Shown here: one piece after another, positions 18,755 through 29,343 of the stretch
Numbering within the stretch: the first letter of the stretch is position 1
Layout: each line of letters begins with the position of its first letter
Source of the DNA: an uncultured Pelagibacteraceae bacterium
GTDB taxonomy: Bacteria > Pseudomonadota > Alphaproteobacteria > Pelagibacterales > Pelagibacteraceae
NCBI GenBank assembly: GCA_902557155.1
Contig: CACDYR010000007.1
Location: 1-56,949, forward strand
DNA: 56,949 nt
Direction: 5' to 3'
Position numbers and translations under genes: made by a program
The notes under the pieces: model-generated
Database searches by the model: none
Told to the model about the DNA's origin: nothing
What the model saw: only the letters and a program-made list of their open reading frames with translations

Positions 18755-19683
18755 TATTTAGAGGCTCTCTTTAATCTATCATTAATTGTTTTGCCAAGAC
18801 CTTTGTTTGGAATCGTCTCAACTGCAATCTTTTTAAAACCATCGTTTTTAATTTTTCTTAAAGTTGAATATAAATTCTTTGCAGCTTCATCTATATTTTT
18901 CATTTTGGATAAATAATAATAGTTTTTTAATTTTGATTTTCTTTTTTTAATTAATAAATAAGCCTCATCTTTTTTTGGTTTTTTAACATTGACTCTTAAA
19001 GGTATCCCGGGTGAGTAATGTAACGGAAATAAACCAGGTGATAATTTTTTTTTTGAATTTGTATTAATTAATAATTTTTTTTTTAAAACATTTTCGATTT
19101 TTTTAGTATCTAGGCCTCCATATCTTAAAAGTGAGGGCTTTTCTAAAAGGTTTAGTATTGTAGACTCAACTCCAATTTTACTTTTTCCTCCATTTAAAAT
19201 ATATTTTATTTTTGAACCAAATTCTTCTTTTACATCAGATGGTTTAACTGAACTTAATCTTGAGGATATATTTGCACTAGGTGCCGCTACCGGATAATCT
19301 AAATTTTTTAATAAATTTCTTAACAATTTATGTTTAGGGAAACGTACGGCAATACTTTTTTTATTATTAGTGACAAATTTTGATATTTTTGAGTTATTTT
19401 TTAATTTCAGAACATAAGTTATTGGACCTGGAGAAAATTTTTTGTAAAGTTTAACTAAATTATCATTTATATCACAGTCTTCTTTAAGTCTTTGAATATC
19501 GTAATAATGGACAATTAGAGGATTATTTAATGGTCTTTTTTTAAGACTAAATATTTTCTTAACTGCACTATTCGAGTAAGCGTTTGCAGCCAATCCATAA
19601 ACAGTTTCTGTTGGTACCGCAATACAATGATTATTATCTAAATATTTTTTTGCTTTTTTGATATTTGATTGAATAGATTTCAT
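18751..19683 (-). CDS. L-threonylcarbamoyladenylate synthase (Sua5/TsaC family)
   Basis: Makes threonylcarbamoyl-AMP for the t6A37 modification of ANN-decoding tRNAs. The N-terminal YrdC domain (about 1-190) has AVPTETVYGLAANAY, the basic KKRPLNNPLIVHY segment, PGPITYVLK, AVRFPKHKLLRNLL and YPVAAPSANISS, all YrdC hallmarks. The C-terminal part (about 200-310, with LSPGLFPLHYSPGIPL) corresponds to the extra domain of Sua5, so this is the long form rather than TsaC. It begins 20 bases from the divergent xseB gene. Confidence 0.9.
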   Translation of the reverse strand: MKSIQSNIKKAKKYLDNNHCIAVPTETVYGLAANAYSNSAVKKIFSLKKRPLNNPLIVHYYDIQRLKEDCDINDNLVKLYKKFSPGPITYVLKLKNNSKISKFVTNNKKSIAVRFPKHKLLRNLLKNLDYPVAAPSANISSRLSSVKPSDVKEEFGSKIKYILNGGKSKIGVESTILNLLEKPSLLRYGGLDTKKIENVLKKKLLINTNSKKKLSPGLFPLHYSPGIPLRVNVKKPKKDEAYLLIKKRKSKLKNYYYLSKMKNIDEAAKNLYSTLRKIKNDGFKKIAVETIPNKGLGKTINDRLKRASKY

Positions 19684-19703
19684 GTATTAATAATTATTAT
19701 TAT

Positions 19704-19952
19704 ATGAAAGATAAAATATTACCACTTGATTATGATCAGTATTCAGTTGAGGAGCTTACAGAAAAAGCAAACAAGATTATAGAGTCTCTAGAGAAGGAAA
19801 ATGATCTAAACAATTCAGTTGATAGTTATCAAGAACTTCTAAAATTAAATAATATTATTGAAAAGAAATTTCATAAAAATTTTAAATCTATTGGGGAAGA
19901 GACAAATAAAAAGGTTAAAGAGATAACTAAAAAAAATGAAAAAACAGCTTAA
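19704..19952 (+). CDS. xseB: Exodeoxyribonuclease VII small subunit XseB
   Basis: Small helical protein of 82 residues matching XseB. The core SVEELTEKANKIIESLEKENDLNNSVDSYQELLKLNN corresponds to the two-helix family motif. XseB partners with XseA to degrade single-stranded DNA; xseA is not in the window. The gene is followed directly by ispA with a 17-base overlap, and xseB-ispA-dxs is the standard proteobacterial order, which supports the call. Confidence 0.85.
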   Translation: MKDKILPLDYDQYSVEELTEKANKIIESLEKENDLNNSVDSYQELLKLNNIIEKKFHKNFKSIGEETNKKVKEITKKNEKTA

Positions 19953-20808
19953 TAAAATAGCTAAGGATACAAATATTTTCCTTAAAAAATATATTAATTC
20001 ACAGAAATATTCTCAGCTAAAGTCACCCATGAAGTATGGTTTGTTTCCAGGTGGAAAAAAAATAAGATCTAAAATCTTAATGGACTTAGGGTCATTATTT
20101 TCAATAGATTACAAAACATTGATAATAGTTGGGTCGGCTGTTGAATGTATTCATGCTTATTCTCTTATTCATGATGATCTACCCTGTATGGATGATGATG
20201 ATATAAGAAGAGGAAAACCTTCAGCTCACATTAAATTTGGTGAGTCTACAGCAGTTCTAGCAGGAAATTCATTACTGACTTTAGCTTTTGAAATTTTATC
20301 AAGTCCTAAATTGAAATTAAATGAAAAGATAAAGATCAACCTAATCAAAAAATTATCAGAATGTTCAGGACATCTAGGAATAGCTGGTGGGCAATATTTA
20401 GATTTAAGTTATGAGAGAAAGAAAATATCAAGGAATAAAATATTAGAAATGGAAATAAAAAAAACTGGAATGTTATTTAGTTTTTGTTGTGCAGCTCCAG
20501 CAATAATTAAGAAAAAAACAATCCAAGAAATTAAATTTTTTGAAAATATTGGATCAAAAATTGGTTTATTATTCCAAATAGCTGATGATTTAATTGATCT
20601 GAAAAGTAATTCTAAGGAAGCTGGGAAAAAAACAGGAAAAGATCAAAAAAAAGGCAAGGCAACACTTATAAATTTAATAGGCTATGATGACTCACTTAAG
20701 TATTGTGATAAGATAATAAAAGATATTAATAAGAATTTAAAAAAATATGGTTCAAGATCTGAAAAAATAAATGAAACATTAGGCTATATACTGAATAGAA
20801 AAAAATGA
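19936..20808 (+). CDS. ispA: Farnesyl diphosphate synthase (short-chain polyprenyl synthase)
   Basis: Trans-prenyltransferase of 290 residues. The first aspartate-rich motif is [20 protein letters not shown] (DDxxxxD type with the insertion of bacterial FPP synthases) and the second is [23 protein letters not shown] near residue 40 is the diphosphate-binding region. It supplies C15 diphosphate for quinone side chains and undecaprenyl phosphate. It overlaps xseB upstream and dxs downstream by 4 bases, so it is translationally coupled in an isoprenoid operon. Confidence 0.92.
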   Translation: MKKQLNKIAKDTNIFLKKYINSQKYSQLKSPMKYGLFPGGKKIRSKILMDLGSLFSIDYKTLIIVGSAVECIHAYSLIHDDLPCMDDDDIRRGKPSAHIKFGESTAVLAGNSLLTLAFEILSSPKLKLNEKIKINLIKKLSECSGHLGIAGGQYLDLSYERKKISRNKILEMEIKKTGMLFSFCCAAPAIIKKKTIQEIKFFENIGSKIGLLFQIADDLIDLKSNSKEAGKKTGKDQKKGKATLINLIGYDDSLKYCDKIIKDINKNLKKYGSRSEKINETLGYILNRKK

Positions 20809-22721
20809 AAAAAAGTTATCAATTTTTAAATAATATCAATTTTCCATCTGATTTAAGAAAAGTTTCTGAAAATAATTTACAAAAAGTAGCAGATGAGGTG
20901 AGGGAGGAAATGATAAGTGCTGTTTCAGAAACAGGAGGTCACCTTGGTGCTGGTTTAGGAGTTGTTGAATTGACAGTTGCACTTCATTATGTTTTTGATA
21001 CCCCAAATGATAAATTAATATGGGATGTTGGCCATCAATCTTACCCACATAAAATTCTAACTGGAAGAAAAGATAAAATTAGAACTTTACGACAGGGCGA
21101 TGGCTTATCAGGTTTTACAAAAAGATCTGAAAGCGAGTATGACCCATTTGGAGCGGCACATAGTTCAACATCAATTTCATCTGCATTAGGAATTGCAGAG
21201 GCAAATAAATTAGAAAATAAGTCTTCCAATGTAATAGCTGTAATAGGTGATGGAGCAATCAGCGCAGGTATGGCTTATGAAGCCATGAATAATGCTGGAG
21301 CATCTAAGACAAAAATGATTGTTATTTTAAATGATAACGACATGTCAATTGCAAAACCAGTTGGAGCAATGAGAACTTACTTGGCAAAATTATTTACTGG
21401 TAAAATATATTTTAGTCTTAGAGAAACCTTAAAATTAATTACATCTGCATTTTCAAAAAGATTTAGTGCTAAAGCAGGAAAAGCAGAGGATTTTTTCCGT
21501 TCAGCAGTTACCGGAGGTACATTGTTTAGTTCACTTGGTTTTTATTATGCAGGTCCTATAGATGGTCATGATTTATCAAGCCTAGTTCCAATTTTAAAAA
21601 ATGCAAAAGAATCAAGACATGAGGGTCCTATAATGATTCATATCAAAACTCAAAAAGGAAAAGGTTATTCTTATGCAGAAAAAGCAAATGATCATTATCA
21701 TGGAGTGTCAAAATTTAATGTTGAGACTGGTGAACAAGTAAAGAGCAAATCAAATCTTCCAGCTTATACAAAAGTATTTGCAAACACGTTAGTTAAACAT
21801 GCTAAAAAAGATAGCAAAATAGTTGGAATAACAGCTGCGATGCCTGGAGGGACTGGCATGGATATTTTTGGCAAGGAGTTTCCAAATAGAATGTTTGATG
21901 TTGGAATAGCGGAACAACATGCTGTAACTTTTGCAGCCGGTCTAGCAACCGAAGGATACAAACCATATGCTGCAATTTATTCTACATTTTTACAGAGAGC
22001 ATATGATCAAGTTGTCCACGATGTTGCCATCCAAAGTTTACCAGTTAGATTTGCGATAGATAGAGCAGGATTAGTTGGTGCTGATGGATCAACACATGCT
22101 GGGTCATTTGATATAACTTACTTATCAACTTTACCAAACTTTGTAGTAATGGCAGCAAGTGATGAAGCTGAACTTGTTAAAATGATTAATACTTCAGTAG
22201 ATATAAATGACAGACCTTCTGCAATTAGATATCCAAGAGGGACTGGAGTAGGTGTTGATCTCCCATCAATAGACGAAAAAATTGAAATTGGTAAAGGAAG
22301 AGTCGTTCAAAAAGGGACACAAGTTTGTATTTTAAACCTCGGTACTCGACTTGAGGAGTGCAAGTTAGCTTTAGAGGAATTAAAAGCAAAAGGGGTTTCA
22401 ACAACTTTGATAGATGCCAGATTTGCAAAGCCTTTAGACGAGGAACTTATATTAAAATCTGCTAAGGAACATGAGCTTATGATAACTATTGAAGAGGGAT
22501 CAATAGGTGGTTTCGGTTCTCATGTTAAAAATTTATTAGCTGAAAGAGGAGTATTTGATAAAGGTTTTAAATTTAGATCAATGACTTTACCAGATGAATT
22601 TATTGAACAAGCTGATCCAAAAAAAATGTACGATAAAGCTGGATTAAACAGTTCTCAAATTTCTAAGAAAATCTCTGATATTTTGTTTCAAAAGGAGACA
22701 ATAAGAGTTGTGAAAAATTAA
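20805..22721 (+). CDS. dxs: 1-deoxy-D-xylulose-5-phosphate synthase Dxs
   Basis: TPP-dependent first enzyme of the non-mevalonate isoprenoid pathway, 638 residues. Recognisable motifs are [38 protein letters not shown], the TPP/metal motif [44 protein letters not shown] and the [15 protein letters not shown] segment of the pyrimidine domain. All are intact. The gene overlaps ispA by 4 bases and converges on aroC with an 11-base gap that has no terminator-like hairpin. Confidence 0.97.
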   Translation: MKKSYQFLNNINFPSDLRKVSENNLQKVADEVREEMISAVSETGGHLGAGLGVVELTVALHYVFDTPNDKLIWDVGHQSYPHKILTGRKDKIRTLRQGDGLSGFTKRSESEYDPFGAAHSSTSISSALGIAEANKLENKSSNVIAVIGDGAISAGMAYEAMNNAGASKTKMIVILNDNDMSIAKPVGAMRTYLAKLFTGKIYFSLRETLKLITSAFSKRFSAKAGKAEDFFRSAVTGGTLFSSLGFYYAGPIDGHDLSSLVPILKNAKESRHEGPIMIHIKTQKGKGYSYAEKANDHYHGVSKFNVETGEQVKSKSNLPAYTKVFANTLVKHAKKDSKIVGITAAMPGGTGMDIFGKEFPNRMFDVGIAEQHAVTFAAGLATEGYKPYAAIYSTFLQRAYDQVVHDVAIQSLPVRFAIDRAGLVGADGSTHAGSFDITYLSTLPNFVVMAASDEAELVKMINTSVDINDRPSAIRYPRGTGVGVDLPSIDEKIEIGKGRVVQKGTQVCILNLGTRLEECKLALEELKAKGVSTTLIDARFAKPLDEELILKSAKEHELMITIEEGSIGGFGSHVKNLLAERGVFDKGFKFRSMTLPDEFIEQADPKKMYDKAGLNSSQISKKISDILFQKETIRVVKN

Positions 22722-22732
22722 TTTAAACTAAC

Positions 22733-23815
22733 CTAACCACACTGGGCTTTATTCATTAAGTAGTGGTCAAGTAAAACACAGTTCATCATAGCCTCACCAA
22801 TTGGTACAGCTCTAATTCCTACACAAGGATCATGTCTACCTTTAACAGATATTGAAGTATTTTTCCCAAATTTATTTATAGTTTTTCTACTAGTTAAAAT
22901 TGACGATGTTGGTTTGACAGCAAAAGATGCAATAATTTCTTGGCCCGTAGAAATTCCACCAAGAATTCCACCTGCTTTATTTGAATTGAATTTTAATTTA
23001 TTTCCTTTTGAAGAAATTTCATCTGAATTTTGTTCTCCACTTAATTGTGCTGAGTTCATTCCTGCTCCAATATTTACACCCTTAACTGCATTAATACTCA
23101 TTAGACCTGAAGCTATGTCAGTATCCAATTTTGAATAAATTGGAGCACCTAAACCCACTGGGATACCTCTTGCTCTTATTTCAATCACTGCTCCACATGA
23201 GGATCCTGATTTTCTTACACCAAGCAAATATTTTTCCCATAATTTAATCATTGATTTATCTGGACAAAAAAATGGATTTTTTGAAATTACTTTATCGTTC
23301 CATTGATTTGTATCACATCCAAGAATTCCTAACTGAGTTACTGCACCAATTACTTTAAATTTTTTACCTAATTTTTTTTGAAGTACAACTTTTGCTATTG
23401 CACCGGCTGCAACTCTTGCTGCAGTTTCTCTAGCAGAAGATCTACCACCACCTCTATAGTCTCTAATTCCATATTTTTTAAAATATGTAAAATCCGCATG
23501 ACCTGGCCTGAACTTATCTTTAATATTACTATAATCTTTGGATCTCATATCTTTATTGTAGATTATAAGTGAAATGGGTGTTCCTGTAGTTTTTCCCTCA
23601 AATACTCCTGACAATATTTGAACTTTGTCATCCTCTTTTCGCTGAGTTGTAAATTTAGATTGTCCTGGTTTTCTTTTGTCTAATTCTATTTGAATATCTT
23701 GCTCTTTAAGATTTATGTTTGGAGGGCAACCATCAACAATACAACCAATTGCAGGCCCATGAGACTCTCCCCAAGTTGTGAAACGAAATAGCTTTCCAAA
23801 AGTATTAAATGACAT
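22733..23815 (-). CDS. aroC: Chorismate synthase AroC
   Basis: Converts EPSP to chorismate with reduced FMN. The 360 residues start with the signature [20 protein letters not shown]. They continue with [18 protein letters not shown] basic residues, [37 protein letters not shown], and the late [19 protein letters not shown] block. The active-site histidines in GESHG and GRHDP are present. It is transcribed divergently from pdxH, with 33 bases between the starts. Confidence 0.97.
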   Translation of the reverse strand: MSFNTFGKLFRFTTWGESHGPAIGCIVDGCPPNINLKEQDIQIELDKRKPGQSKFTTQRKEDDKVQILSGVFEGKTTGTPISLIIYNKDMRSKDYSNIKDKFRPGHADFTYFKKYGIRDYRGGGRSSARETAARVAAGAIAKVVLQKKLGKKFKVIGAVTQLGILGCDTNQWNDKVISKNPFFCPDKSMIKLWEKYLLGVRKSGSSCGAVIEIRARGIPVGLGAPIYSKLDTDIASGLMSINAVKGVNIGAGMNSAQLSGEQNSDEISSKGNKLKFNSNKAGGILGGISTGQEIIASFAVKPTSSILTSRKTINKFGKNTSISVKGRHDPCVGIRAVPIGEAMMNCVLLDHYLMNKAQCG

Positions 23816-23848
23816 TATTTATATTATATAGATTATTTTGTTTAAATT

Positions 23849-24475
23849 ATGAATCAAAAAAACTCTTTAGGTCTTAATAGTTGCTTTCTTGATATAGATG
23901 ATCCAATTCAATTATTTCATGAATGGATGGAGGAAGCAAAGAAAACTGAGCCAAATGATCCAAACGCTGTTGCTTTGGCCACGTCAAATAAAAAAAATAT
24001 TCCTTCAGTTAGAATGGTTTTACTTAAAGATTTCAACAAGGATGGATTTGTATTTTATACAAATTTAAATAGTCAAAAAGGAAATGAATTAAAAGAAAAT
24101 CCATATGCTGCGATGTGTTTCCATTGGAAAAGTCTCCTAAGACAAATAAGAATTAATGGAAAGGTGTCATTAGTTTCTGATCAGGTTGCAGATGAATATT
24201 ATTCATCTAGAGCGTATGAAAGCCGGATAGGAGCATGGGCTTCTAAGCAAAGTGAAGAATTAAATTCGCGAGAACAACTGTTAAAATCTATACAAGATTA
24301 CAAAAAAAAATATAGCAACAAATCAGATGTACCAAGACCAAGTCACTGGTCTGGATGGATTTTATCTCCAGATAGTATTGAATTTTGGCTAGATGGTGAG
24401 AACAGAATCCACGAAAGATTAAAATACAATAAAGATAAATCTGGGAAGTGGATAAAGTCTTTATTAAGTCCTTAA
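23849..24475 (+). CDS. pdxH: Pyridoxamine 5'-phosphate oxidase PdxH
   Basis: FMN-dependent oxidase producing pyridoxal phosphate. The 208 residues include AVALATSNKKNIPSVRMVLLKDFNKDGFVFYTN (FMN binding), CFHWKSLLRQIRINGKV, the PRPSHWSGWILSPDSIEFW segment and the C-terminal RIHERLKY with its active-site Arg. It is a complete, canonical member. Its TAA stop overlaps the stop of the next gene on the opposite strand (shared TTAA). Confidence 0.95.
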   Translation: MNQKNSLGLNSCFLDIDDPIQLFHEWMEEAKKTEPNDPNAVALATSNKKNIPSVRMVLLKDFNKDGFVFYTNLNSQKGNELKENPYAAMCFHWKSLLRQIRINGKVSLVSDQVADEYYSSRAYESRIGAWASKQSEELNSREQLLKSIQDYKKKYSNKSDVPRPSHWSGWILSPDSIEFWLDGENRIHERLKYNKDKSGKWIKSLLSP

Positions 24476-25485
24476 AAATTTCTTGATAAACTAAATGATG
24501 TTAATCTTTTAAGAATATTTTTTTCTTCAGAGTCTTTAAATACACTTAGAGAGTTTGAGGCTAAATTTATATAGTGCTGAGCTTTTTGATAGCATTCTTG
24601 AATTATTTTATACTTATTTATAAGAGCAATAATTTCATTAAAGTCATCTTTAGTTCTTAACTCTTTTTTAAACATATTTGATAAAATTTTCTTTTCATCA
24701 TTTCCTAATTTTTGAAAAAGTAAAATTATTGGTAAGGTAATTTTTCCTTCAAAAAAATCTTGACCAATTTTTTTACCAAATAGTTTGAGCTCAGAATTAT
24801 AGTCTAATGTGTCGTCTGCTATTTGAAAAGTTAATCCCAAGTTTCTTCCATAAAATTCTAAAGCATCTTTCTCTTTATTTTCTGCATCAGATAAAATAGC
24901 ACCAACTTTAGTTGCTGCTGCAAATAACTCAGCAGTTTTAGCTGAGATTATTTTTAAATATGTTTCTTCTAGCATATCAACTTCACCTTTGTGTTGAAGT
25001 TGTAGAACTTCTCCTTGAGCAATCTTAGATGAAGTGGACGATAATAATTTTAAAACTTCTAGGTTTCCGTCTTCTACCATCATTTCAAAACATCTACTCA
25101 ATAGATAATCTCCAATTAAAACTGACGAATGATTATCCCAAACTTTGTTTAAAGTTTCTTTTCCTCTTCTAACAGTGCCTTCATCAATCACATCATCATG
25201 CATCAATGTTGCGCTGTGAATTAATTCAACACACGCAGCTAAATTTATATCTCTAGAGCCTTTAGAGTAACCGCATAATTTTGCACTACCCAAAGTTAGT
25301 AAAGCCCTTAGTCTTTTTCCTCCAGTTTCTATATGATAATCTGTCATTTTTTGAACCAGCTGTACATCACTAGATAATTTTGATTTTATTTTTTCTTCGG
25401 TTAAAACCAGTTTTTCTTCAACCGAGTCTTTAAGTTGAAAATATGAATCATTTATTTGATTTTTAAGCTGTACAACTGTTCCCAT
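24472..25485 (-). CDS. ispB: Long-chain polyprenyl diphosphate synthase (octaprenyl/decaprenyl type)
   Basis: All-trans prenyltransferase of 337 residues that makes the quinone side chain. The first aspartate motif LMHDDVIDEGTVRRGKETLN is the DDxxD form of long-chain enzymes, and the second is FQIADDTLDYNSE. GGKRLRALLTLGSAKLCGY is the substrate-binding region. It is distinct from the short-chain IspA 4 kb away. Chain length (C40 or C50) cannot be read directly; ubiquinone-10 is usual in alphaproteobacteria. Just upstream on this strand is a -10-like TATACT (25500-25505). Confidence 0.88.
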   Translation of the reverse strand: MGTVVQLKNQINDSYFQLKDSVEEKLVLTEEKIKSKLSSDVQLVQKMTDYHIETGGKRLRALLTLGSAKLCGYSKGSRDINLAACVELIHSATLMHDDVIDEGTVRRGKETLNKVWDNHSSVLIGDYLLSRCFEMMVEDGNLEVLKLLSSTSSKIAQGEVLQLQHKGEVDMLEETYLKIISAKTAELFAAATKVGAILSDAENKEKDALEFYGRNLGLTFQIADDTLDYNSELKLFGKKIGQDFFEGKITLPIILLFQKLGNDEKKILSNMFKKELRTKDDFNEIIALINKYKIIQECYQKAQHYINLASNSLSVFKDSEEKNILKRLTSFSLSRNF

Positions 25486-25531
25486 AAGATTTTTAAATTA
25501 GTATAATTTGTTTATATATATTACTTATCAA

Positions 25532-25559
25532 TTGACGCACCAGTTTCTTCAATTATAAG
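25532..25559 (+). promoter_or_regulatory. Candidate sigma-70 promoter for the S49 peptidase/glyQS run
   Basis: TTGACG (25532-25537) and TATAAG (25554-25559) are separated by 16 bases, close to the vegetative consensus, in the 114-base divergent gap. Predicted transcription starts about 30 bases before ATG 25600. Confidence 0.5.
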
Positions 25560-25599
25560 TAGTCTTTATATTCAATAAATAATTCTATAAGACTTACCT

Positions 25600-26406
25600 A
25601 TGTTCTCTTTTTTTAAAAAGAAAAAAATTGTTGCTCACTTAAAATTAAGTGGGGTTATTGGTAATGCAGGAAAATTTAAACAAGGTATTGATTTTGCAGG
25701 TCAAGAAGAACAAATTAAAAAGGCTTTTTCTCTGAAAAAAGCGGCATGTGTTGCTATATCAATCAATTCTCCAGGAGGATCACCAGTTCAATCTCATCTA
25801 ATCTACAGCTTTATTAGACAACAAGCAAAAAAACATAAAAAAAAAGTTATTGTATTCGCTGAAGACGTAGCAGCTTCTGGAGGCTATTTGATTTCTTGTG
25901 CTGGGGACGAAATTTATGCAAATTCAAGTTCAATAATTGGATCCATAGGAGTGATATATTCTTCTTTTGGATTTACAGAGTTGATAAAAAAAATTGGGGT
26001 TGAAAGAAGAGTTCATACTGCTGGCAAAAACAAAAGCACACTTGATCCATTTTTAGAAGAAAAAAATGAGGATATTGAAAGATTAAAAAATATTCAATTG
26101 GATCTTCATAAAGACTTTATAGATGTTGTTGAAAAAAGTAGAGGATCAAAATTAAACAAATCTGATGTAGAACTTTTTTCAGGTGAGTTTTGGTCAGGTA
26201 GTAAAGCAAAAAGTTTAGGATTGATTGACGGAATAGGTAACGCACATGAAATATTAAAAGATAAATTTGGTGAGGATGTAATTATTAAAAAATTTGAAAA
26301 ATCAAAAGGATGGTTAAGTCAAAAACTTTCTTCATCTAGCAATCAAGTAGATCAAATAGCAAGTATTTTAGATGAAAGATCAATTTGGCAAAGATATGGT
26401 TTCTAA
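25600..26406 (+). CDS. S49-family serine peptidase (SohB/SppA-like)
   Basis: Single-domain SppA/SohB-type protease of 268 residues. [15 protein letters not shown] and the catalytic-serine block [33 protein letters not shown] are hallmarks. The general-base lysine is expected near the [15 protein letters not shown] segment. The N-terminus is short and basic, with at most a weak hydrophobic strand, so it may be cytoplasmic or peripheral rather than having a clear signal anchor. Likely roles are signal-peptide or membrane-protein turnover. Its end overlaps the glyQ start. Confidence 0.85.
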   Translation: MFSFFKKKKIVAHLKLSGVIGNAGKFKQGIDFAGQEEQIKKAFSLKKAACVAISINSPGGSPVQSHLIYSFIRQQAKKHKKKVIVFAEDVAASGGYLISCAGDEIYANSSSIIGSIGVIYSSFGFTELIKKIGVERRVHTAGKNKSTLDPFLEEKNEDIERLKNIQLDLHKDFIDVVEKSRGSKLNKSDVELFSGEFWSGSKAKSLGLIDGIGNAHEILKDKFGEDVIIKKFEKSKGWLSQKLSSSSNQVDQIASILDERSIWQRYGF

Positions 26407-27277
26407 AGCAAAAAAAGAAAAAAAAAAAGTTCAAACATTCCAAGATACAATTTTAAATCTTCAGAAATTTTGGAGTAAAAAAGGATGCATTATTTTACAG
26501 CCTTATGATATGGAGGTTGGTGCAGGAACTTTTCATCCAGCTACTACCCTAAGATCACTAGGAACTAAACCATGGAAAGCAGCTTACGTACAACCATCAA
26601 GAAGACCCACAGACGGAAGATATGGAGATAATCCAAACAGGTTACAACACTATTATCAATTTCAAGTTTTAATCAAACCTTCTCCTGAAAATATAAAAAA
26701 ACTTTATTTAAATAGTTTGTCTACTATAGGAATAGATCACAATGATCATGATATAAGGTTTGTTGAAGATGATTGGGAAAGTCCAACATTAGGTGCCGCA
26801 GGATTGGGATGGGAAGTATGGTGTGATGGAATGGAAATTACTCAATTCACCTATTTTCAACAAATGGCTGGATTTGATTGTAAACCTGTATCAGTTGAAA
26901 TCACTTATGGCTTAGAAAGAATTTGTATGTTCACCCAAAAAGAAAAAAATGTTTATGATTTATTGTGGAATGATGAAGGTGTAAAATATCATGAAGTTTT
27001 TCATCAAGCCGAAAAAGAATTTTCAGCATACAATTTTGAACATGCGAATGTAGAAACACTTTTGAAAATGTTTGAAATGCATGAGTCTGAGGCAAAAGAC
27101 TTGGTAGAAAAAAAAATTTCATTACCAGCATATGATCAATGTTTAAAAGCCAGTCATGTGTTTAATATTCTAGATGCAAGAGGTGCAATCAGTGTCGCAC
27201 AAAGAGCTGGTTATATTGCTAGAATAAGAGATATTACAAAATCTGTAGCTGGCGTTTGGTTAGATAGTCAAAAATAA
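26396..27277 (+). CDS. glyQ: Glycyl-tRNA synthetase alpha subunit GlyQ
   Basis: Catalytic subunit of the tetrameric alpha2-beta2 glycyl-tRNA synthetase. Typical blocks are [71 protein letters not shown] and [23 protein letters not shown] residues. The longest open frame begins at 26372; I prefer ATG 26396 ([16 protein letters not shown]), since the earlier one only extends into the overlap with the peptidase gene. The stop overlaps the glyS start by one base, consistent with equal production of both subunits. Confidence 0.95.
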   Translation: MVSKAKKEKKKVQTFQDTILNLQKFWSKKGCIILQPYDMEVGAGTFHPATTLRSLGTKPWKAAYVQPSRRPTDGRYGDNPNRLQHYYQFQVLIKPSPENIKKLYLNSLSTIGIDHNDHDIRFVEDDWESPTLGAAGLGWEVWCDGMEITQFTYFQQMAGFDCKPVSVEITYGLERICMFTQKEKNVYDLLWNDEGVKYHEVFHQAEKEFSAYNFEHANVETLLKMFEMHESEAKDLVEKKISLPAYDQCLKASHVFNILDARGAISVAQRAGYIARIRDITKSVAGVWLDSQK

Positions 27278-29343
27278 TGTCAGAGTTTTTTTTAGAATTA
27301 TTTAGTGAAGAAATACCTTCAAATCTTCAACAAAATTTAAGGGAAGACTTGCTTAAAAGCTTTAATGATTTATTTTTAGAAAAATCAATTTTATTTAAAA
27401 AAAGCTCGTCATATTCAACACCAAACAGATTAGTGGTATTATTTGAAGGTGTTCAAAAAAATATTGTACTAAAATCTGAGGAGATTAAAGGTCCAAATAT
27501 TAAGTCACCAGAGGCAGCACTCGAGGGGTTTGTTAGGTCAAATAAAATTTTAAAAAAGGATCTCTACCAAAAGAAAACAGACAAAGGAGAATTTTATTTT
27601 TTCAAGACAAAATCAAAAAAATTGCATACACATGAATTATTAGAGGAATTTATCCCAATATTATTAAATAAAATTCAATGGAAAAAATCAATGTATTGGG
27701 GAACTTTTGACCTAAATTGGGGTAGACCTTTAAAGTCAATTCTAGCTGTATTTGATAAAAAAAAGTTAAATTTTAATTTTCATCACCTAACATCTTCTAA
27801 CTCAACTTTTATTGATAAAGAATTTGAGGAAAATAAAAAGTCTTTCTTAGAATTTAAAAATTATAAAAGTTTTTTTAAAAAAATTGACATTATCGTTGAT
27901 CACAATGAAAGAAAAAAATTAATAGAAAAAAAATTTAACAATATTTTAAAAAATAAAAATATTAAGATCCAACATAATCCTAGATTACTTAATGAAGTTG
28001 TAGATTTAACTGATCAACCAAATATCCTTCTTTGTGAATTTGATAAAAAATTTTTAAATATTCCAAAAGAAATATTAATTATTACCATGCAATACCATCA
28101 AAAATATTTTCCTATATTTGATAATAAAGAAAATATTACCAATGAGTTTTTAGTGGTTGCAAATAAAAAAGACAAAAAGGGATTAATTAAATTAGGAAAT
28201 GAAAGAGTAGTTGAAGCAAGATTAAGTGATGCAGAATTTTTTTGGAAAAAAGATAAATCTCAAAATATGGTCAAAAAAGTTACTGAATTAAAATCAATGA
28301 ATTATTTTAAAGGATTAGGAAGTTATTTCGATAAAGCCCAAAGAATGAGAAAATTGGGTGGAATGATATCTGATGAACTTTTAATCAGCAAAGAAAAAGT
28401 TGAATTGTCAGCATCAATTTGTAAAGTTGATTTATTATCAGAACTAGTAGGTGAATTTCCAGAACTCCAAGGTGTAATGGGAGGTTATTTTGCTAACGCA
28501 CAAGGTTTTGATAAAGATTTAGCTTTGGCGATAAGTGAGCAATATTTACCTACAGGTTCAGGTTCAAGAGTTCCAAAAAAACCATTTAGCATAGCCCTTT
28601 CTTTGGCTGATAAGATAGATACTTTAGTTGGTTTTTTTGGTTTAAATCAAAAACCAACAAGTTCGAAAGATCCGTATGCTCTAAGAAGATTAGCATTGGG
28701 GGTAATAAGAATAATAGTTGAAAATAAAAAAGATTTTAAAATAAAAGATCTAATTAATTATTCTTTAAGCCTGTATTTAGATCAAGGTTTTGAAATTGAT
28801 AACCAATCCCTACAAAATGAATTATCAGATTTTTTAATGGATAGATTAAAATATCACATGAAGGAAGAAAATATTAGAAATGATATAATTCAAGCATCAG
28901 CTAGTTCTTTTAACTTAGATCAATCTGTTATTATTTTTAATAAAGCTAAACATTTAAATAAAATTATTAACAAACCAAATGGTTTAGATATTATTGCAAG
29001 CTATAAAAGAGCCTCAAACATTTTAGACGGTGAATTAAAAAAAGATAAAATAGAATTATCAAATACAACTGACCCTGGAATTTTTAAAACTGAGTTAGAA
29101 AAAAACCTATTTAAAAAAATTAGTGAATTAAGGAAATATTTTTCAGGCATTAATAAAGATGAAAATTATGTTCAAACATTGGACAATTTAGCTAGCGTCA
29201 AAAGAGAGGTTTTTGACTTTTTTGATAATGTAATTGTGAACGAAGATGATCTGGTCATAAAGAAGAATAGACTGGAACTAATCCAAATGATGTGTAAAAC
29301 GTTCAACAATTATGTTAATTTTGCTCTAATCGACTCCCGTTAA
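27277..29343 (+). CDS. glyS: Glycyl-tRNA synthetase beta subunit GlyS
   Basis: Beta subunit of 688 residues carrying the tRNA-binding parts. The N-terminus FFLELFSEEIPSNLQQ is the family start. PTPNRLVVLFEGV-like and GPNIKSPEAALEGFVRSN blocks follow, and then MQYHQKYFPIFD, ERVVEARLSDAEFFWKKD, the HD-like CKVDLLSELVGEFPELQGVMGGYFA segment and DPYALRRLALGVIRI. The C-terminal anticodon-binding region is at about 560-688. It directly follows glyQ and is followed at once by ppdK (one-base overlap). Confidence 0.95.
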   Translation: MSEFFLELFSEEIPSNLQQNLREDLLKSFNDLFLEKSILFKKSSSYSTPNRLVVLFEGVQKNIVLKSEEIKGPNIKSPEAALEGFVRSNKILKKDLYQKKTDKGEFYFFKTKSKKLHTHELLEEFIPILLNKIQWKKSMYWGTFDLNWGRPLKSILAVFDKKKLNFNFHHLTSSNSTFIDKEFEENKKSFLEFKNYKSFFKKIDIIVDHNERKKLIEKKFNNILKNKNIKIQHNPRLLNEVVDLTDQPNILLCEFDKKFLNIPKEILIITMQYHQKYFPIFDNKENITNEFLVVANKKDKKGLIKLGNERVVEARLSDAEFFWKKDKSQNMVKKVTELKSMNYFKGLGSYFDKAQRMRKLGGMISDELLISKEKVELSASICKVDLLSELVGEFPELQGVMGGYFANAQGFDKDLALAISEQYLPTGSGSRVPKKPFSIALSLADKIDTLVGFFGLNQKPTSSKDPYALRRLALGVIRIIVENKKDFKIKDLINYSLSLYLDQGFEIDNQSLQNELSDFLMDRLKYHMKEENIRNDIIQASASSFNLDQSVIIFNKAKHLNKIINKPNGLDIIASYKRASNILDGELKKDKIELSNTTDPGIFKTELEKNLFKKISELRKYFSGINKDENYVQTLDNLASVKREVFDFFDNVIVNEDDLVIKKNRLELIQMMCKTFNNYVNFALIDSR